Positions 57,211 through 64,000 of a stretch of DNA of 64,000 bases are shown in pieces. How positions within the stretch are numbered: the stretch's first letter is position 1; the number at the start of each line of letters is the position of its first letter. Made by a program: the position numbers and the translations under genes. The notes under the pieces were generated by a model. That model saw only the letters and a list, made by a program, of their open reading frames with translations. It was not told the origin of the DNA and made no database searches. Origin of the DNA: Deltaproteobacteria bacterium (GTDB lineage Bacteria > Desulfobacterota > Binatia > Binatales > Binataceae); the NCBI GenBank assembly GCA_003135135.1, contig PLDK01000010.1:141037-205036 (forward strand). The letters are read 5' to 3'.

Positions 57211-58251
57211 ATGAGACCATCGAAAACCTGCCCCAATTCCAGCACATTTCATAGTGGGTGTCAACATAAACCCAATCCCCCGCGTAGTTTACATAATACT
57301 TCTTATGCGAAGCTACGCTACGGTAAAAAGATAGCGGCCATCTGCACATTCATTGGCGCGATGGTGTTGTTGGGCAACTGGGGAGCGGCGCTCGCGCAGA
57401 GCGCGCCGGGGGCCTCCCCTGCCGGCGCCGGCGTGGTCGCCACGGATCCCGCACGCGACGCCGCGTTGAAGACCTGGCTGCAGAAGCACTTCAAGATCCC
57501 CAGTCCCGAACTAATCACACTGGGCCCCGCTTTTAAGACGGTGATCGACGGAGTGCTCGCGCGCCAACTGGCCGTGAGCAATGAACAGAAACAGAGGATC
57601 GCCACTACAGTGTTTTTCGACAAAGATGAAAGCAAGGTGATCATCGGCCAGTTTATCGACCTCAGCACGGATCCTTGGGGACGAGTTAACATGGGCGCCG
57701 TGACCTTGGACGATCGGCCGGTGCTGGGACCCGCCGACGCTCCGGTGACGATTGTTGAGTTTGCCGACTTCGAATGCCCGTACTGCGCACATGCGTTCAG
57801 CGTGCTCGAGACCCTGGTCAACACGACGTACAAGGGCAAGCTGAAGGCAATTTACAAAGATTACCCGCTCAACGCGCATGTGTGGGCGCTCAAAGCCGCG
57901 GAGGCGGCTGAGTGCGCGCGGCTGCAGAACCCGGCGGCGTTTTGGGACTTCGCACGCTACTTCTACACGAACCAGGGAACGATCAACCCGAAGAATCTGC
58001 AGGAGCATGTCAACAAGCTTGCCAACGCTCAGAAGCTCGACCAGCCTTCACTGAAGGCGTGCATGGACAGTCCACAGACCGAGGCTCGCGTGAAGCAGGA
58101 TCAGAACGACGGCAATTCGCTTCGAGTCTCGTCGACGCCGACCTTCTTCGTCGACGGAATACCGGTAGTTGGATTGCCCGACGGAAAGGTCATGGAGTTC
58201 GTGATCAACTCGGAGCTCGGGGAGAAATCAGCGTCGGCCGCCAAGCACTAA
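57211..58251 (+). CDS. DsbA-family thiol oxidoreductase, 5' end replaced by IS sequence
   Basis: A 346-codon frame that now begins in the IS right end (ATG 57211, with GAGGCGAGG 3 bp before) and crosses the IS boundary at 57280. The body is a periplasmic thioredoxin-fold oxidoreductase. Signal-like KKIAAICTFIGAMVLL lies about 45-62, the active site CPYC is in VEFADFECPYCAHAFSVLE near 190, and the cis-Pro loop is SSTPTFFVDG. It resembles BdbD/DsbA-like disulfide oxidases. The native start (54053) is on the far side of the IS; whether the chimeric start works is unknown. Confidence 0.82.
   Translation: MRPSKTCPNSSTFHSGCQHKPNPPRSLHNTSYAKLRYGKKIAAICTFIGAMVLLGNWGAALAQSAPGASPAGAGVVATDPARDAALKTWLQKHFKIPSPELITLGPAFKTVIDGVLARQLAVSNEQKQRIATTVFFDKDESKVIIGQFIDLSTDPWGRVNMGAVTLDDRPVLGPADAPVTIVEFADFECPYCAHAFSVLETLVNTTYKGKLKAIYKDYPLNAHVWALKAAEAAECARLQNPAAFWDFARYFYTNQGTINPKNLQEHVNKLANAQKLDQPSLKACMDSPQTEARVKQDQNDGNSLRVSSTPTFFVDGIPVVGLPDGKVMEFVINSELGEKSASAAKH
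57281..57288. repeat. Target-site duplication, right
   Basis: CGCGTAGT immediately after the right end of the IS, identical to 54087-54094. Confidence 0.9.
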
Positions 58252-58985
58252 TGAATGAGGACCGGCTGCGGGCCAGCCGCCGCGGCTGAAGGCGGCGGCG
58301 GGAGCGCGGCGGGAGCGCCGAGCAGCGCCAGCGATTCCAACACGTCCTGGCGCTGCTGCGCGAACGGATGGGCCGCGAGGAAGCCGCGATAGGCGGCGAT
58401 CGCGCCCTGCTTGTCGCCCGATTTTACGAGCATCCGCGCGACGCCCAGCTCCGCCCTCGCCTGCTCCGGCCCCGGATCGATGGCGGCCTGTTGATAAGCG
58501 CCGGCCGCCTTCTTCCAATCCGCCATTCGCTCGTAAATCACCGCGAGGTTGGTCAGCGCCAGACTGCGGAACAGCGGGTCACGCTCTTCCGCGACAAATG
58601 CAACCAGCGAATCGCGCGCGTCCGGGAGGTCGCCATCGGCCAGATACGCGCTCGCCATATAGAAACGCGCCAGGCGTCCCAGCCGGCGGCCCGGCTCTTC
58701 ATCGGCGAGCTGCTGGAACTGGGTTTCGGCGGGTTTGTTCTGGCCGGCGTTGAGCGCGGTGATCGCGCCATAGAACCGGGCCGACGCAATATTGTCGCGA
58801 TGGCGCTCGTAGTAGTACACGCCAACCACGATCGCTCCGACAACGACGACGATCGCGGTCGAGATTAGCACCTGGGTGAGATTGTTGACCAGGAAATCTC
58901 GCGCGCTATCGACCAGCGTTGTGAGCTCGTCGGGCGCCTTGAGTTCCTTTTGGGTTATTTTGCGGCGATGGGTGGTTGGCGGCAT
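58248..58985 (-). CDS. YfgM-like membrane protein with tetratricopeptide repeats
   Basis: A 245-residue protein with a cytoplasmic N-terminus (RRKITQKELKAPDELTT), one membrane helix (VLISTAIVVVVGAIVVGVYY, about 39-58), then a TPR-like helical domain outside (ARFYGAITALNAGQ and EPGRRLGRLARFYMASAYLA and further units). The layout matches the YfgM/TPR-21 group, which works near the Sec translocon and periplasmic chaperones. It ends 4 bp into the convergent DsbA-like gene, so the two share a terminus. Confidence 0.82.
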   Translation of the reverse strand: MPPTTHRRKITQKELKAPDELTTLVDSARDFLVNNLTQVLISTAIVVVVGAIVVGVYYYERHRDNIASARFYGAITALNAGQNKPAETQFQQLADEEPGRRLGRLARFYMASAYLADGDLPDARDSLVAFVAEERDPLFRSLALTNLAVIYERMADWKKAAGAYQQAAIDPGPEQARAELGVARMLVKSGDKQGAIAAYRGFLAAHPFAQQRQDVLESLALLGAPAALPPPPSAAAAGPQPVLIH

Positions 58986-59043
58986 CGAATGCTCCAGCGG
59001 GCGCCGCCCGGCAGAGGATCAGAGGAGTTAGGCGCGCTCGCTG

Positions 59044-59577
59044 CTACATCTTGTATTTGAAATCGTCGGGCGACATCCGCTCGAGGATCTCGGACCATTT
59101 GTCGCGCGACACACCGGCGAGGTTCTGATCCGAAGTCTGCTGTTCGCCTTGGGATTCGTGGAGCTCGCTGGAAGCTTCGAGCACTTTCTTGGCCACGTAG
59201 ATGGGCGACTTGGTGCGCAGGGCCAGGGCGATCGCGTCGCTCGGCCGCGAATCTATTTCGAGCGCCTTGCCGTCGCGCGTCTTGACCAGAATCCGTGCGA
59301 AGTAGGTATTTTCGCGCAACTCGGTGATCTCGGCCAACTCCACCGTGGCGCCGAACTCGACCAGCAGATTGCGCAGCAGGTCGTGCGTCATCGGGCGTTG
59401 CGGCTTGATCCCTTCGAGCTCGGTGGCCATCGCGGTGGCCTCGAGCGGACCGATCCAGATATGCAGGTTGAGCTTGTTGTCGGGATCCTTGAGGACGACG
59501 ATGGGCATCTTGGTCGAGGGGTCGAGCGTGATCCCGCCTACGATCATCAAAATGAAGTCTTCCCTGTGACCAGCCAT
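59044..59577 (-). CDS. Bifunctional nuclease (BFN) domain protein
   Basis: A 177-residue protein from ATG 59575-59577. The conserved DUF151/BFN fold is MIVGGITLDPSTKMPIVVLK, then LHIWIGPLEATAMATELEG, RPMTHDL and DSRPSDAIALALRTKSPIYVAKKV. BFN proteins are reported to act as RNase/DNase in plants and have homologues in many bacteria with unclear roles. A longer frame reaches 59772 but overlaps the VWA gene end. Confidence 0.9.
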   Translation of the reverse strand: MAGHREDFILMIVGGITLDPSTKMPIVVLKDPDNKLNLHIWIGPLEATAMATELEGIKPQRPMTHDLLRNLLVEFGATVELAEITELRENTYFARILVKTRDGKALEIDSRPSDAIALALRTKSPIYVAKKVLEASSELHESQGEQQTSDQNLAGVSRDKWSEILERMSPDDFKYKM

Positions 59578-59717
59578 AGACGGGCTCTTCAACCGTTTTT
59601 CTTCAGGCGCGCGCGGCTTCGAGTCGAAATCCCGCACGTCACTCCGAGAAAATATCTTGGCCCAAAGATGGCGTGTGGTCAACCGAACAAGCTGCGCGGC
59701 CGCGAGGATCGAATCCG

Positions 59718-61130
59718 TCAGCCTGCGACCAAGCGATCGACCACCCGATAAAGCTGGTTGAGATTGCGGCACTCTTCCACCAGGTCGCAGTGCGGGGCGT
59801 AGCGATCCATTTCGCTGTCGCCGAAGCCCCAGGTATTGCGGCTTTCAGGATTAAGCCAGATCACTTTTTTGGCGCGCTGGCGGATTTCACGCAAGCACCA
59901 ATCGTGCGGGAGATTGTAATTGTTGCGCGCGTCGCCGAGCACGATGACCGTGGTGCGCTTGTTGACGGCGCCCAGGTGATCGGTGACGAAGTTGCGGAAC
60001 GCATAGCCGAAATTCGAGTGCGCATACACGTTGATGATATCGCCCGTCAGCGCGACGTCGAGCGCTTCCTTGGCGTCATTGTTGCGAAAGCACTCGGTTA
60101 CTTCTCCGATATCGGCGACGAAGATGAAGCTGCGCACGCGCGAGTAAAGATCCTGCAGCGAGTAAACGAACTGCAGCATGAATCGCGACGCGTTGCGCAC
60201 CGAATCCGAAACGTCGCACAGGATTACGACTTGCGGTTTCTCTTTCTTGCGCTTCTCGAAGCGGAGCTTGAACGGAACCCCGCCGTATTCGAGGTTCTGG
60301 CGAAGGGTGCGCTTGATGTCGAAGCGGCCCTTCTTGGAACGCTTGCGGCGCACGGTGATCACGTTTTTGAGGCGCTGCGCCAAGCGCGTCACCGCCTCGT
60401 TCATTTTCTTGAGTTCTTCTTCGGTCAGGTAATAGAAACTCTTCTCGCCGATCTGGTTGAGGCGCTGATCTTCCTTCTGCTTGATGTCGCGCTTCTCGCG
60501 CTCCATCCGGACGTAGCGGCGGATGATATCGTCGAGCGCCTTGAGGCGGCGCTCGAGGTACTCCTCCATCCGGGCTTTGAGCTCGGCGCCGATGTCCATC
60601 TTCTCGAGCTGCTCGCGCAGTTGCTTGATCTCGGCTTCGATCTTGTCGAGCCCGAGCTGGCGGGCGAGCGCGCGCGCAAAGTAGTTCTCCTCGATCGTGC
60701 GCTCGATCCCATTGAGCTTGACGGCGCGCGAGGCCTCGCGGATTTTGCGCTCAATCTCGCCCGAATTGTTCTGCAGTAATTGCTTGGCAAGCTCGGAGAG
60801 ATTCTTGCCCTCTTTCTGAAGCATCTTCTCGACTTGATCGAGGAATTTCTGAAATTCCTGATCCGACATCGAGAGCGCGTTCTGCACGGCCTGGCTCGCC
60901 TGCTTGATAATCTCGCCGAGGCCGGAGAAGTAGATATCGAAGAGTTCCTCGAACACGGGCAATTCGCTGGCCCGCTTGACCATCGTGGCCCGTAGCGCGG
61001 CGCGAAACGCATCGCGCTCGACGAGGCCGGTGACTTCGGAAGCCCTGAATGCGTCGAGCGTTTCCGCCAGCGAGACGCGCACCCCGTTCTCGCGCAGCAG
61101 ATTGGCAAATTCGACCAGCTTCTCTTGCAT
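59718..61130 (-). CDS. VWA domain protein, CoxE-like
   Basis: A 470-residue cytoplasmic protein of the CoxE/VWA group. The N-terminal part is helical and highly charged (about 1-290). The VWA domain begins near 300 with the MIDAS motif in VILCDVSDSVRNASRFML (DxSxS). It always pairs with a MoxR-type ATPase, here the next gene upstream (86 bp), and MoxR-VWA pairs assemble metal centres or other protein complexes. The client is not shown by the context. Confidence 0.88.
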   Translation of the reverse strand: MQEKLVEFANLLRENGVRVSLAETLDAFRASEVTGLVERDAFRAALRATMVKRASELPVFEELFDIYFSGLGEIIKQASQAVQNALSMSDQEFQKFLDQVEKMLQKEGKNLSELAKQLLQNNSGEIERKIREASRAVKLNGIERTIEENYFARALARQLGLDKIEAEIKQLREQLEKMDIGAELKARMEEYLERRLKALDDIIRRYVRMEREKRDIKQKEDQRLNQIGEKSFYYLTEEELKKMNEAVTRLAQRLKNVITVRRKRSKKGRFDIKRTLRQNLEYGGVPFKLRFEKRKKEKPQVVILCDVSDSVRNASRFMLQFVYSLQDLYSRVRSFIFVADIGEVTECFRNNDAKEALDVALTGDIINVYAHSNFGYAFRNFVTDHLGAVNKRTTVIVLGDARNNYNLPHDWCLREIRQRAKKVIWLNPESRNTWGFGDSEMDRYAPHCDLVEECRNLNQLYRVVDRLVAG

Positions 61131-61216
61131 GATGTTGTGGCGCCCTACCTGCTACCCGTTTGAATCTTCGAGATCCCTCGCCGGGCTCAGGACGACGGCT
61201 CGGACCCGCCGCGCGG

Positions 61217-62176
61217 TCAATTTAGAAGATCCTTGTCGCTGCCGGCCTCGGTGCCGCGACGCGCGCGCACGCGGCGCACGTAGTCCTTGAGCTCTTCCTG
61301 CGCCTTGCGCACATCGCCCTCGTACTTGACGATGGTGTCGAGCGTCTCGGTGACGAGTTCCTGATCGAGACTGTTCACGTTGAGCAGAGTCAGCGCCTTG
61401 ACCCAATCGAGCGTTTCGCTGATGCCGGGCATTTTCTTGAGATCGAGTTTGCGCAGCGATTGCACGACGGTCACGACTTCCTCGGCGAGCTTGGCGGCGG
61501 CCTCGGGAACCTTGAGCTTAACGATCGCAAGTTCCTGCGCGCGATCGGGAAAATCGATGTACAGATGCAAGCATCGCCGCTTGAGCGCGTCGGACATTTC
61601 GCGCGCGTTGTTCGAAGTCAGCACGACCAGCGGAATGTGCTTGGCCTTGAGCGTGCCGAGCTCGGGCACGGTCACCTGAAAGTCGGAAAGCAACTCGAGC
61701 AGGAACGCTTCGAACTCGGAGTCGGCCTTGTCGATCTCGTCGATCAGCAGGACCGACGGCTGCTCGCTGGAAATGGCCTTGAGCAGAGGGCGCGGCAGCA
61801 CGAAGCGCTCGGAGAAAAAGACTTCGTCCTGCGCGGCGATTCGATCGACCGCCTCGGTCAGGCTCTTGGCGCCGACCAGCACCTCGCTGATTTTGTCTTT
61901 GAGAATTTGCGTATAGAGGAGCTGCTTGGCGTACTCCCATTCGTAAAGCGCCTTGCCCTCGTCGAGGCCTTCGTAGCACTGAAGACGGATCATATCGAAG
62001 CCGAGCGATGCGGCCAGCACCTTGGCCAGGTCGGTCTTGCCGACGCCGGCGGGTCCTTCGACCAGGATGGGCTTGCGCAGTTCACTTGCCAGGTAGACGA
62101 CGGTCGCGATTCGGCGGCTGGCGATATAATTGTTTTTGGCGAATCGCTCGATTACGTCCTCGATCGATGAAAACAT
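61217..62176 (-). CDS. MoxR-family AAA+ ATPase (CoxD-like)
   Basis: A 319-residue ATPase. Walker A is VEGPAGVGKTDLAKVLA (about 39-55), Walker B is SVLLIDEIDKAD, sensor 1 is VVLTSNNAREM, and the arginine region is ALKRRCLHLYIDFP. A perfect ribosome site (GAGGAGGAT) precedes the ATG. It works with the VWA protein downstream, using ATP to remodel an unidentified client. Confidence 0.92.
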   Translation of the reverse strand: MFSSIEDVIERFAKNNYIASRRIATVVYLASELRKPILVEGPAGVGKTDLAKVLAASLGFDMIRLQCYEGLDEGKALYEWEYAKQLLYTQILKDKISEVLVGAKSLTEAVDRIAAQDEVFFSERFVLPRPLLKAISSEQPSVLLIDEIDKADSEFEAFLLELLSDFQVTVPELGTLKAKHIPLVVLTSNNAREMSDALKRRCLHLYIDFPDRAQELAIVKLKVPEAAAKLAEEVVTVVQSLRKLDLKKMPGISETLDWVKALTLLNVNSLDQELVTETLDTIVKYEGDVRKAQEELKDYVRRVRARRGTEAGSDKDLLN

Positions 62177-62260
62177 CCATCCTCCTCGACGCCGGAAGCT
62201 GCAGGGGCGAACTCCGCGCGAATTAGATTAAATATCATGGCTAGTTGACGCGAGGAAACC

Positions 62261-62377
62261 GCAGGGGTCACCCCTGCACCCAATGTTAGGGCCGCCCGCC
62301 GTTGGCGGTCGCGCCCCTGCCAACGGCTCAGTACTGCGCTGCCATCGCCGACCCCTGAACCCAATGTTAAGAAGGCA
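62261..62377. repeat. Dispersed palindromic repeat R5
   Basis: GCAGGGGTCACCCCTGC with CACCCAATGTTA, a hairpin unit (GCCCGCCGTTGGCGGTCGC), then a second partial unit ACCCCTGAACCCAATGTTAAG. It is the same family as R1-R4 and R6. Confidence 0.75.
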
Positions 62378-62448
62378 GGTGCAATGGCAGTCACTTTTTT
62401 CAAAAGTGGTCGGAAATGGTGCTGTGCAGCTGAGGTTTTCAGGAAAAC

Positions 62449-62462
62449 GTTTCACGTGAAAC
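62449..62462. promoter_or_regulatory. parS-like ParB-binding site
   Basis: GTTTCACGTGAAAC is identical to the central 14 bp of the universal chromosomal parS site (TGTTTCACGTGAAACA); the outer pair is C/G instead of T/A. The palindrome extends to 24 bp (62444-62467). It is intergenic. parAB genes are not in the window. Confidence 0.7.
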
Positions 62463-62502
62463 GTTTTTTAGTTCAGGAGAACGAATCACGAAGCAGTGGC
62501 CC

Positions 62503-62787
62503 TCAGAACTTCTCGGGCCATTTTCTGGCGCCGTGAAAGACGCGCAGGATTTCGACGGTCTCACCGCGCACCCGGTACGCAACGACGTACGGCGTCCCGC
62601 TCAGCATCAGTTCGCGGGTGCCGGGAACCCGTCCGGTTCGGCCCAAGGCCGGATGGGTGGCAAGTCGCTCAACGCTGGTCGCGATACGGTCCACTATTCG
62701 CGCCGCCGCATCGGGGTCATCGCGTGCGATGTATTCGGCTTCCTCGTCGAGATTCCCCAGCGCGCGCCTAAGCCATCTGACCCGCAC
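62503..62787 (-). CDS. parE: Toxin, RelE/ParE family
   Basis: A 94-residue ParE/RelE-fold toxin. Hallmarks are MRVRWLRRALGNLDEEAEYI, then HPALGRTGRVPGTREL and the C-terminal TPYVVAYRVRGETVEILRVFHGARKWP. The long C-terminal tail and RVFHGAR motif fit ParE rather than RelE. It overlaps the antitoxin gene by 20 bp. ParE-type toxins poison DNA gyrase; RelE-type cut mRNA. I cannot tell which applies here. Confidence 0.9.
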   Translation of the reverse strand: MRVRWLRRALGNLDEEAEYIARDDPDAAARIVDRIATSVERLATHPALGRTGRVPGTRELMLSGTPYVVAYRVRGETVEILRVFHGARKWPEKF

Positions 62788-63019
62788 CGCGCCTCCACTT
62801 CCTCTTCACCGCCTGGACTTCTGCTTCACTTGCGAAGTCACCGGCGTCAGCTTCTTTGAGCGCGGCTCTGATCTCCGCGATTTGCCATTCGTTCAAATCG
62901 ACGTAGGCGCGGATCGCCTCAGCCGCGACGTAGGACTTGGTTCGCTCCATCGCCTTGGCGAGTTTTTCAAGGCGGCGCTTCGTCTTACGGTCAACCCGGA
63001 TCGTCATTACTTCCGACAT
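62768..63019 (-). CDS. parD: Antitoxin, ribbon-helix-helix (ParD/CopG) family
   Basis: An 83-residue protein with an N-terminal ribbon-helix-helix domain: MTIRVDRKTKRRLEKLAKAM and RTKSYVAAEAIRAYVD. The C-terminal helix (EIRAALKEADAGDF) binds and neutralises the toxin. It is first in the operon and represses it through the palindrome just upstream. Confidence 0.9.
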   Translation of the reverse strand: MSEVMTIRVDRKTKRRLEKLAKAMERTKSYVAAEAIRAYVDLNEWQIAEIRAALKEADAGDFASEAEVQAVKRKWRRGAGQMA

Positions 63020-63021
63020 GC

Positions 63022-63051
63022 TTGTATTGTGCTGTATACATTAGCATACAA
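63022..63051. promoter_or_regulatory. Probable ParD operator
   Basis: Half-sites TTGTAT (63022-63027) and ATACAA (63046-63051) flank a central TGTATACA (63033-63040). The site is AT-rich, 2 bp upstream of the antitoxin ATG, and in the gap to the divergent TANGO2 gene. Confidence 0.5.
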
Positions 63052-63121
63052 TCAAGGGTGCGGGCCTCTGGCGAGGATGGGGTCTTGTGCGGGCACCCGG
63101 CGGGCTGCCAATTTTGTATCG

Positions 63122-63907
63122 ATGTGTACGCTGGCGATTTACTTTCAGGCGACACGCGAATTTCCGGTGGTGATCGCCGCGAATCGCGATGAATTCCTCG
63201 ATCGCCCCGCAGGCGAGCCGACGACCCTGCTCGAAAAGCCGCACGTAGTCGGTGGCAAAGACCTCAAGGCGGGAGGCACGTGGCTCGGAATCAGCGAGTA
63301 TGGGATTGTCGCGGGGCTGCTGAATCGGCGCGCCGGCAACGGCGGCAATCCGCAGGCGCGATCGCGCGGGCTGCTATGCCTGGACGCGCTTCGGCGCCGG
63401 ACCGCGGCGGAAGCGGCGGAGTTCGCCGCCCACGAGCGCGGCTCCGACTACAATCCATTCAACCTGCTGATGGTCTCGCGGACCGAGGGGTTCGTCGCTT
63501 ACAACCGCGGCGCCTCGATCGAAGTTGTAGCCCTCAAGCCCGGACTGCACCTGCTGACCAATCTCGACGTGGATGATTTCGAATGTCCGAAAATTAGCGC
63601 GTCGTACGGTAAGTTCGCCGAACTCGGCAATCGCGCCGATTTCCAGCGCGATCCGATCGGACAGCGCGGCGCGCTGGGTGCGTTGCTGGCCGACCATAAT
63701 ACCCAACTCGACTCGCGAATCGGCACCGCCGCCGGCGGACGGCCCAATGCGCTGTGTTTGCATCTCGATAATTACGGCACTCGCTCGTCGAGCCTGATCT
63801 TCATGCGCGGGGATACGCCTGAAATCGTGCACTACTTCGCGCCGGGGCCGCCGTGCCGAACAGCGTACGCTCTCGTCGAGATTCCGCAGGGGAGGAAATG
63901 CAGTTAG
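63122..63907 (+). CDS. TANGO2/NRDE family protein
   Basis: A 261-residue protein. It begins with the family motif MCTLAIYFQATREFPVVIAANRDEFLDRP (N-terminal Cys2, NRDE at 21-24) and continues KDLKAGGTWLGISEYG. Cys2 may become the N-terminal nucleophile. TANGO2 relatives act in haem or acyl-CoA handling in eukaryotes; bacterial ones are poorly known. The start is ATG 63122; the longer frame upstream overlaps the toxin-antitoxin locus. Confidence 0.9.
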   Translation: MCTLAIYFQATREFPVVIAANRDEFLDRPAGEPTTLLEKPHVVGGKDLKAGGTWLGISEYGIVAGLLNRRAGNGGNPQARSRGLLCLDALRRRTAAEAAEFAAHERGSDYNPFNLLMVSRTEGFVAYNRGASIEVVALKPGLHLLTNLDVDDFECPKISASYGKFAELGNRADFQRDPIGQRGALGALLADHNTQLDSRIGTAAGGRPNALCLHLDNYGTRSSSLIFMRGDTPEIVHYFAPGPPCRTAYALVEIPQGRKCS

Positions 63908-63913
63908 CTAAAT

Positions 63914-64000
63914 GTGAAACCCACCGTGGCAGGGGTGACCCCTGCACCCAATGTTCAGGCCGCGCTCCGCTGTCGCGCGCGGCATGAAGGAAGAATCACC
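63914..64000. repeat. Dispersed palindromic repeat R6, continuing off the window
   Basis: It contains GTGAAACCCACCGTGG, GCAGGGGTGACCCCTGC with CACCCAATGTTC, and a G/C-rich unit like that of R2. It starts 6 bp after the TANGO2 stop. Confidence 0.75.

Larger units (their letters stand above)
54095..57280 (+). mobile_element. IS1595-family element with cargo genes
   Basis: A 3186-bp element. The left end is GGGGATTGGGTGAATGTTGACAC, and the right end, read inwards on the minus strand, is GGGGATTGGGTTTATGTTGACAC (three mismatches over about 26 bp). It is flanked by the perfect 8-bp duplication CGCGTAGT. It carries the transposase gene and, beyond it, several small genes at 55143-57142 that are more AT-rich than the host. 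The boundaries are defined by sequence, not assumed. Members of this family with passenger genes are known. Confidence 0.92.
62177..62502. other. Gene-free 326-bp region with repeats and a parS site
   Basis: It lies between the MoxR start and the ParE-like toxin stop. It holds repeat R5 (62261-62377), a short T-rich hairpin near 62390-62405, and the parS-like palindrome. No ORF in it looks real. Confidence 0.8.

Noticed and set aside
62618..63121. A 5' extension of the TANGO2-family gene
   Set aside because: It would run through the antitoxin and toxin genes; the family begins at MCTLAIYF, where Cys2 is conserved.

Overview
The window is GC-rich bacterial chromosome carrying mostly housekeeping genes. 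It looks like an uncultivated Gram-negative lineage: there are many lipobox-type lipoproteins, an RlpA, ruvCAB, a three-subunit cytochrome-b succinate dehydrogenase and several TTG/GTG starts. A Deltaproteobacteria-like or Candidatus Binatota-like group is my best guess. That is a guess from gene content, because there is no rRNA gene in the window.

Layout. 1-1.7 kb: 5' part of rpsT, then mazG and an esterase (minus strand). 1.9-7.8 kb: a translationally coupled operon of a double-domain membrane glycosyltransferase, an exported jelly-roll-like protein and a membrane protein ending in a PA14 domain. 7.9-10.5 kb: three lipoprotein genes and a small basic protein, including a lipoprotein gene cut by an in-frame TAG and a 72-bp copy of the PA14 gene's 3' end. 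10.7-13.7 kb: yebC-ruvC-ruvA-ruvB. 14-17.5 kb: glutamine amidotransferase, acyl-CoA dehydrogenase, a membrane protein and vapBC. 17.8-29.4 kb: central metabolism (icd, an ABC exporter pair, mdh-sdhCAB-sucCD-ndk). 29.5-38.4 kb: rlmN, mtnP, a PfkB kinase, a GT2, ugd, an epimerase, lepA and lepB. 39-47.5 kb: the pyrimidine operon pyrR-pyrB*-pyrC-carA-carB. 47.5-54 kb: recG, a metallopeptidase, rlpA, dgt, a TPR gene and an EthD gene. 54.1-57.3 kb: an IS1595-family element with cargo. 57.2-64 kb: DsbA-like protein, YfgM-like protein, bifunctional nuclease, VWA/MoxR pair, a parDE-type module and a TANGO2-family protein.

The most unusual system is the pyrimidine operon. The pyrB gene encodes a three-part fusion: aspartate carbamoyltransferase, then a PyrI-type four-cysteine zinc module, then a PyrR-like phosphoribosyltransferase domain. 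A stand-alone pyrR lies just upstream. The operon is preceded by a promoter and a 21-codon leader ORF that runs through a textbook intrinsic terminator and ends in an ATGA overlap with pyrR. This suggests leader-peptide attenuation combined with an ATCase whose PyrI allosteric domain has been replaced by a PyrR-type nucleotide-binding domain.

Mobile and repeated DNA is well resolved. The IS1595-type element (54095-57280) has matching inverted ends and a perfect 8-bp target duplication. It split the 5' end of a DsbA-like gene after codon 14, and the frame is still readable across the join. Two small TA-flanked inverted-repeat elements (MITE-like) each sit exactly in the TAG stop codon of the gene before them. 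At least six copies of a palindromic dispersed repeat occupy intergenic gaps, and one supplies the carB stop and a possible recG start. A consensus-like ParB-binding parS site lies at 62449-62462.
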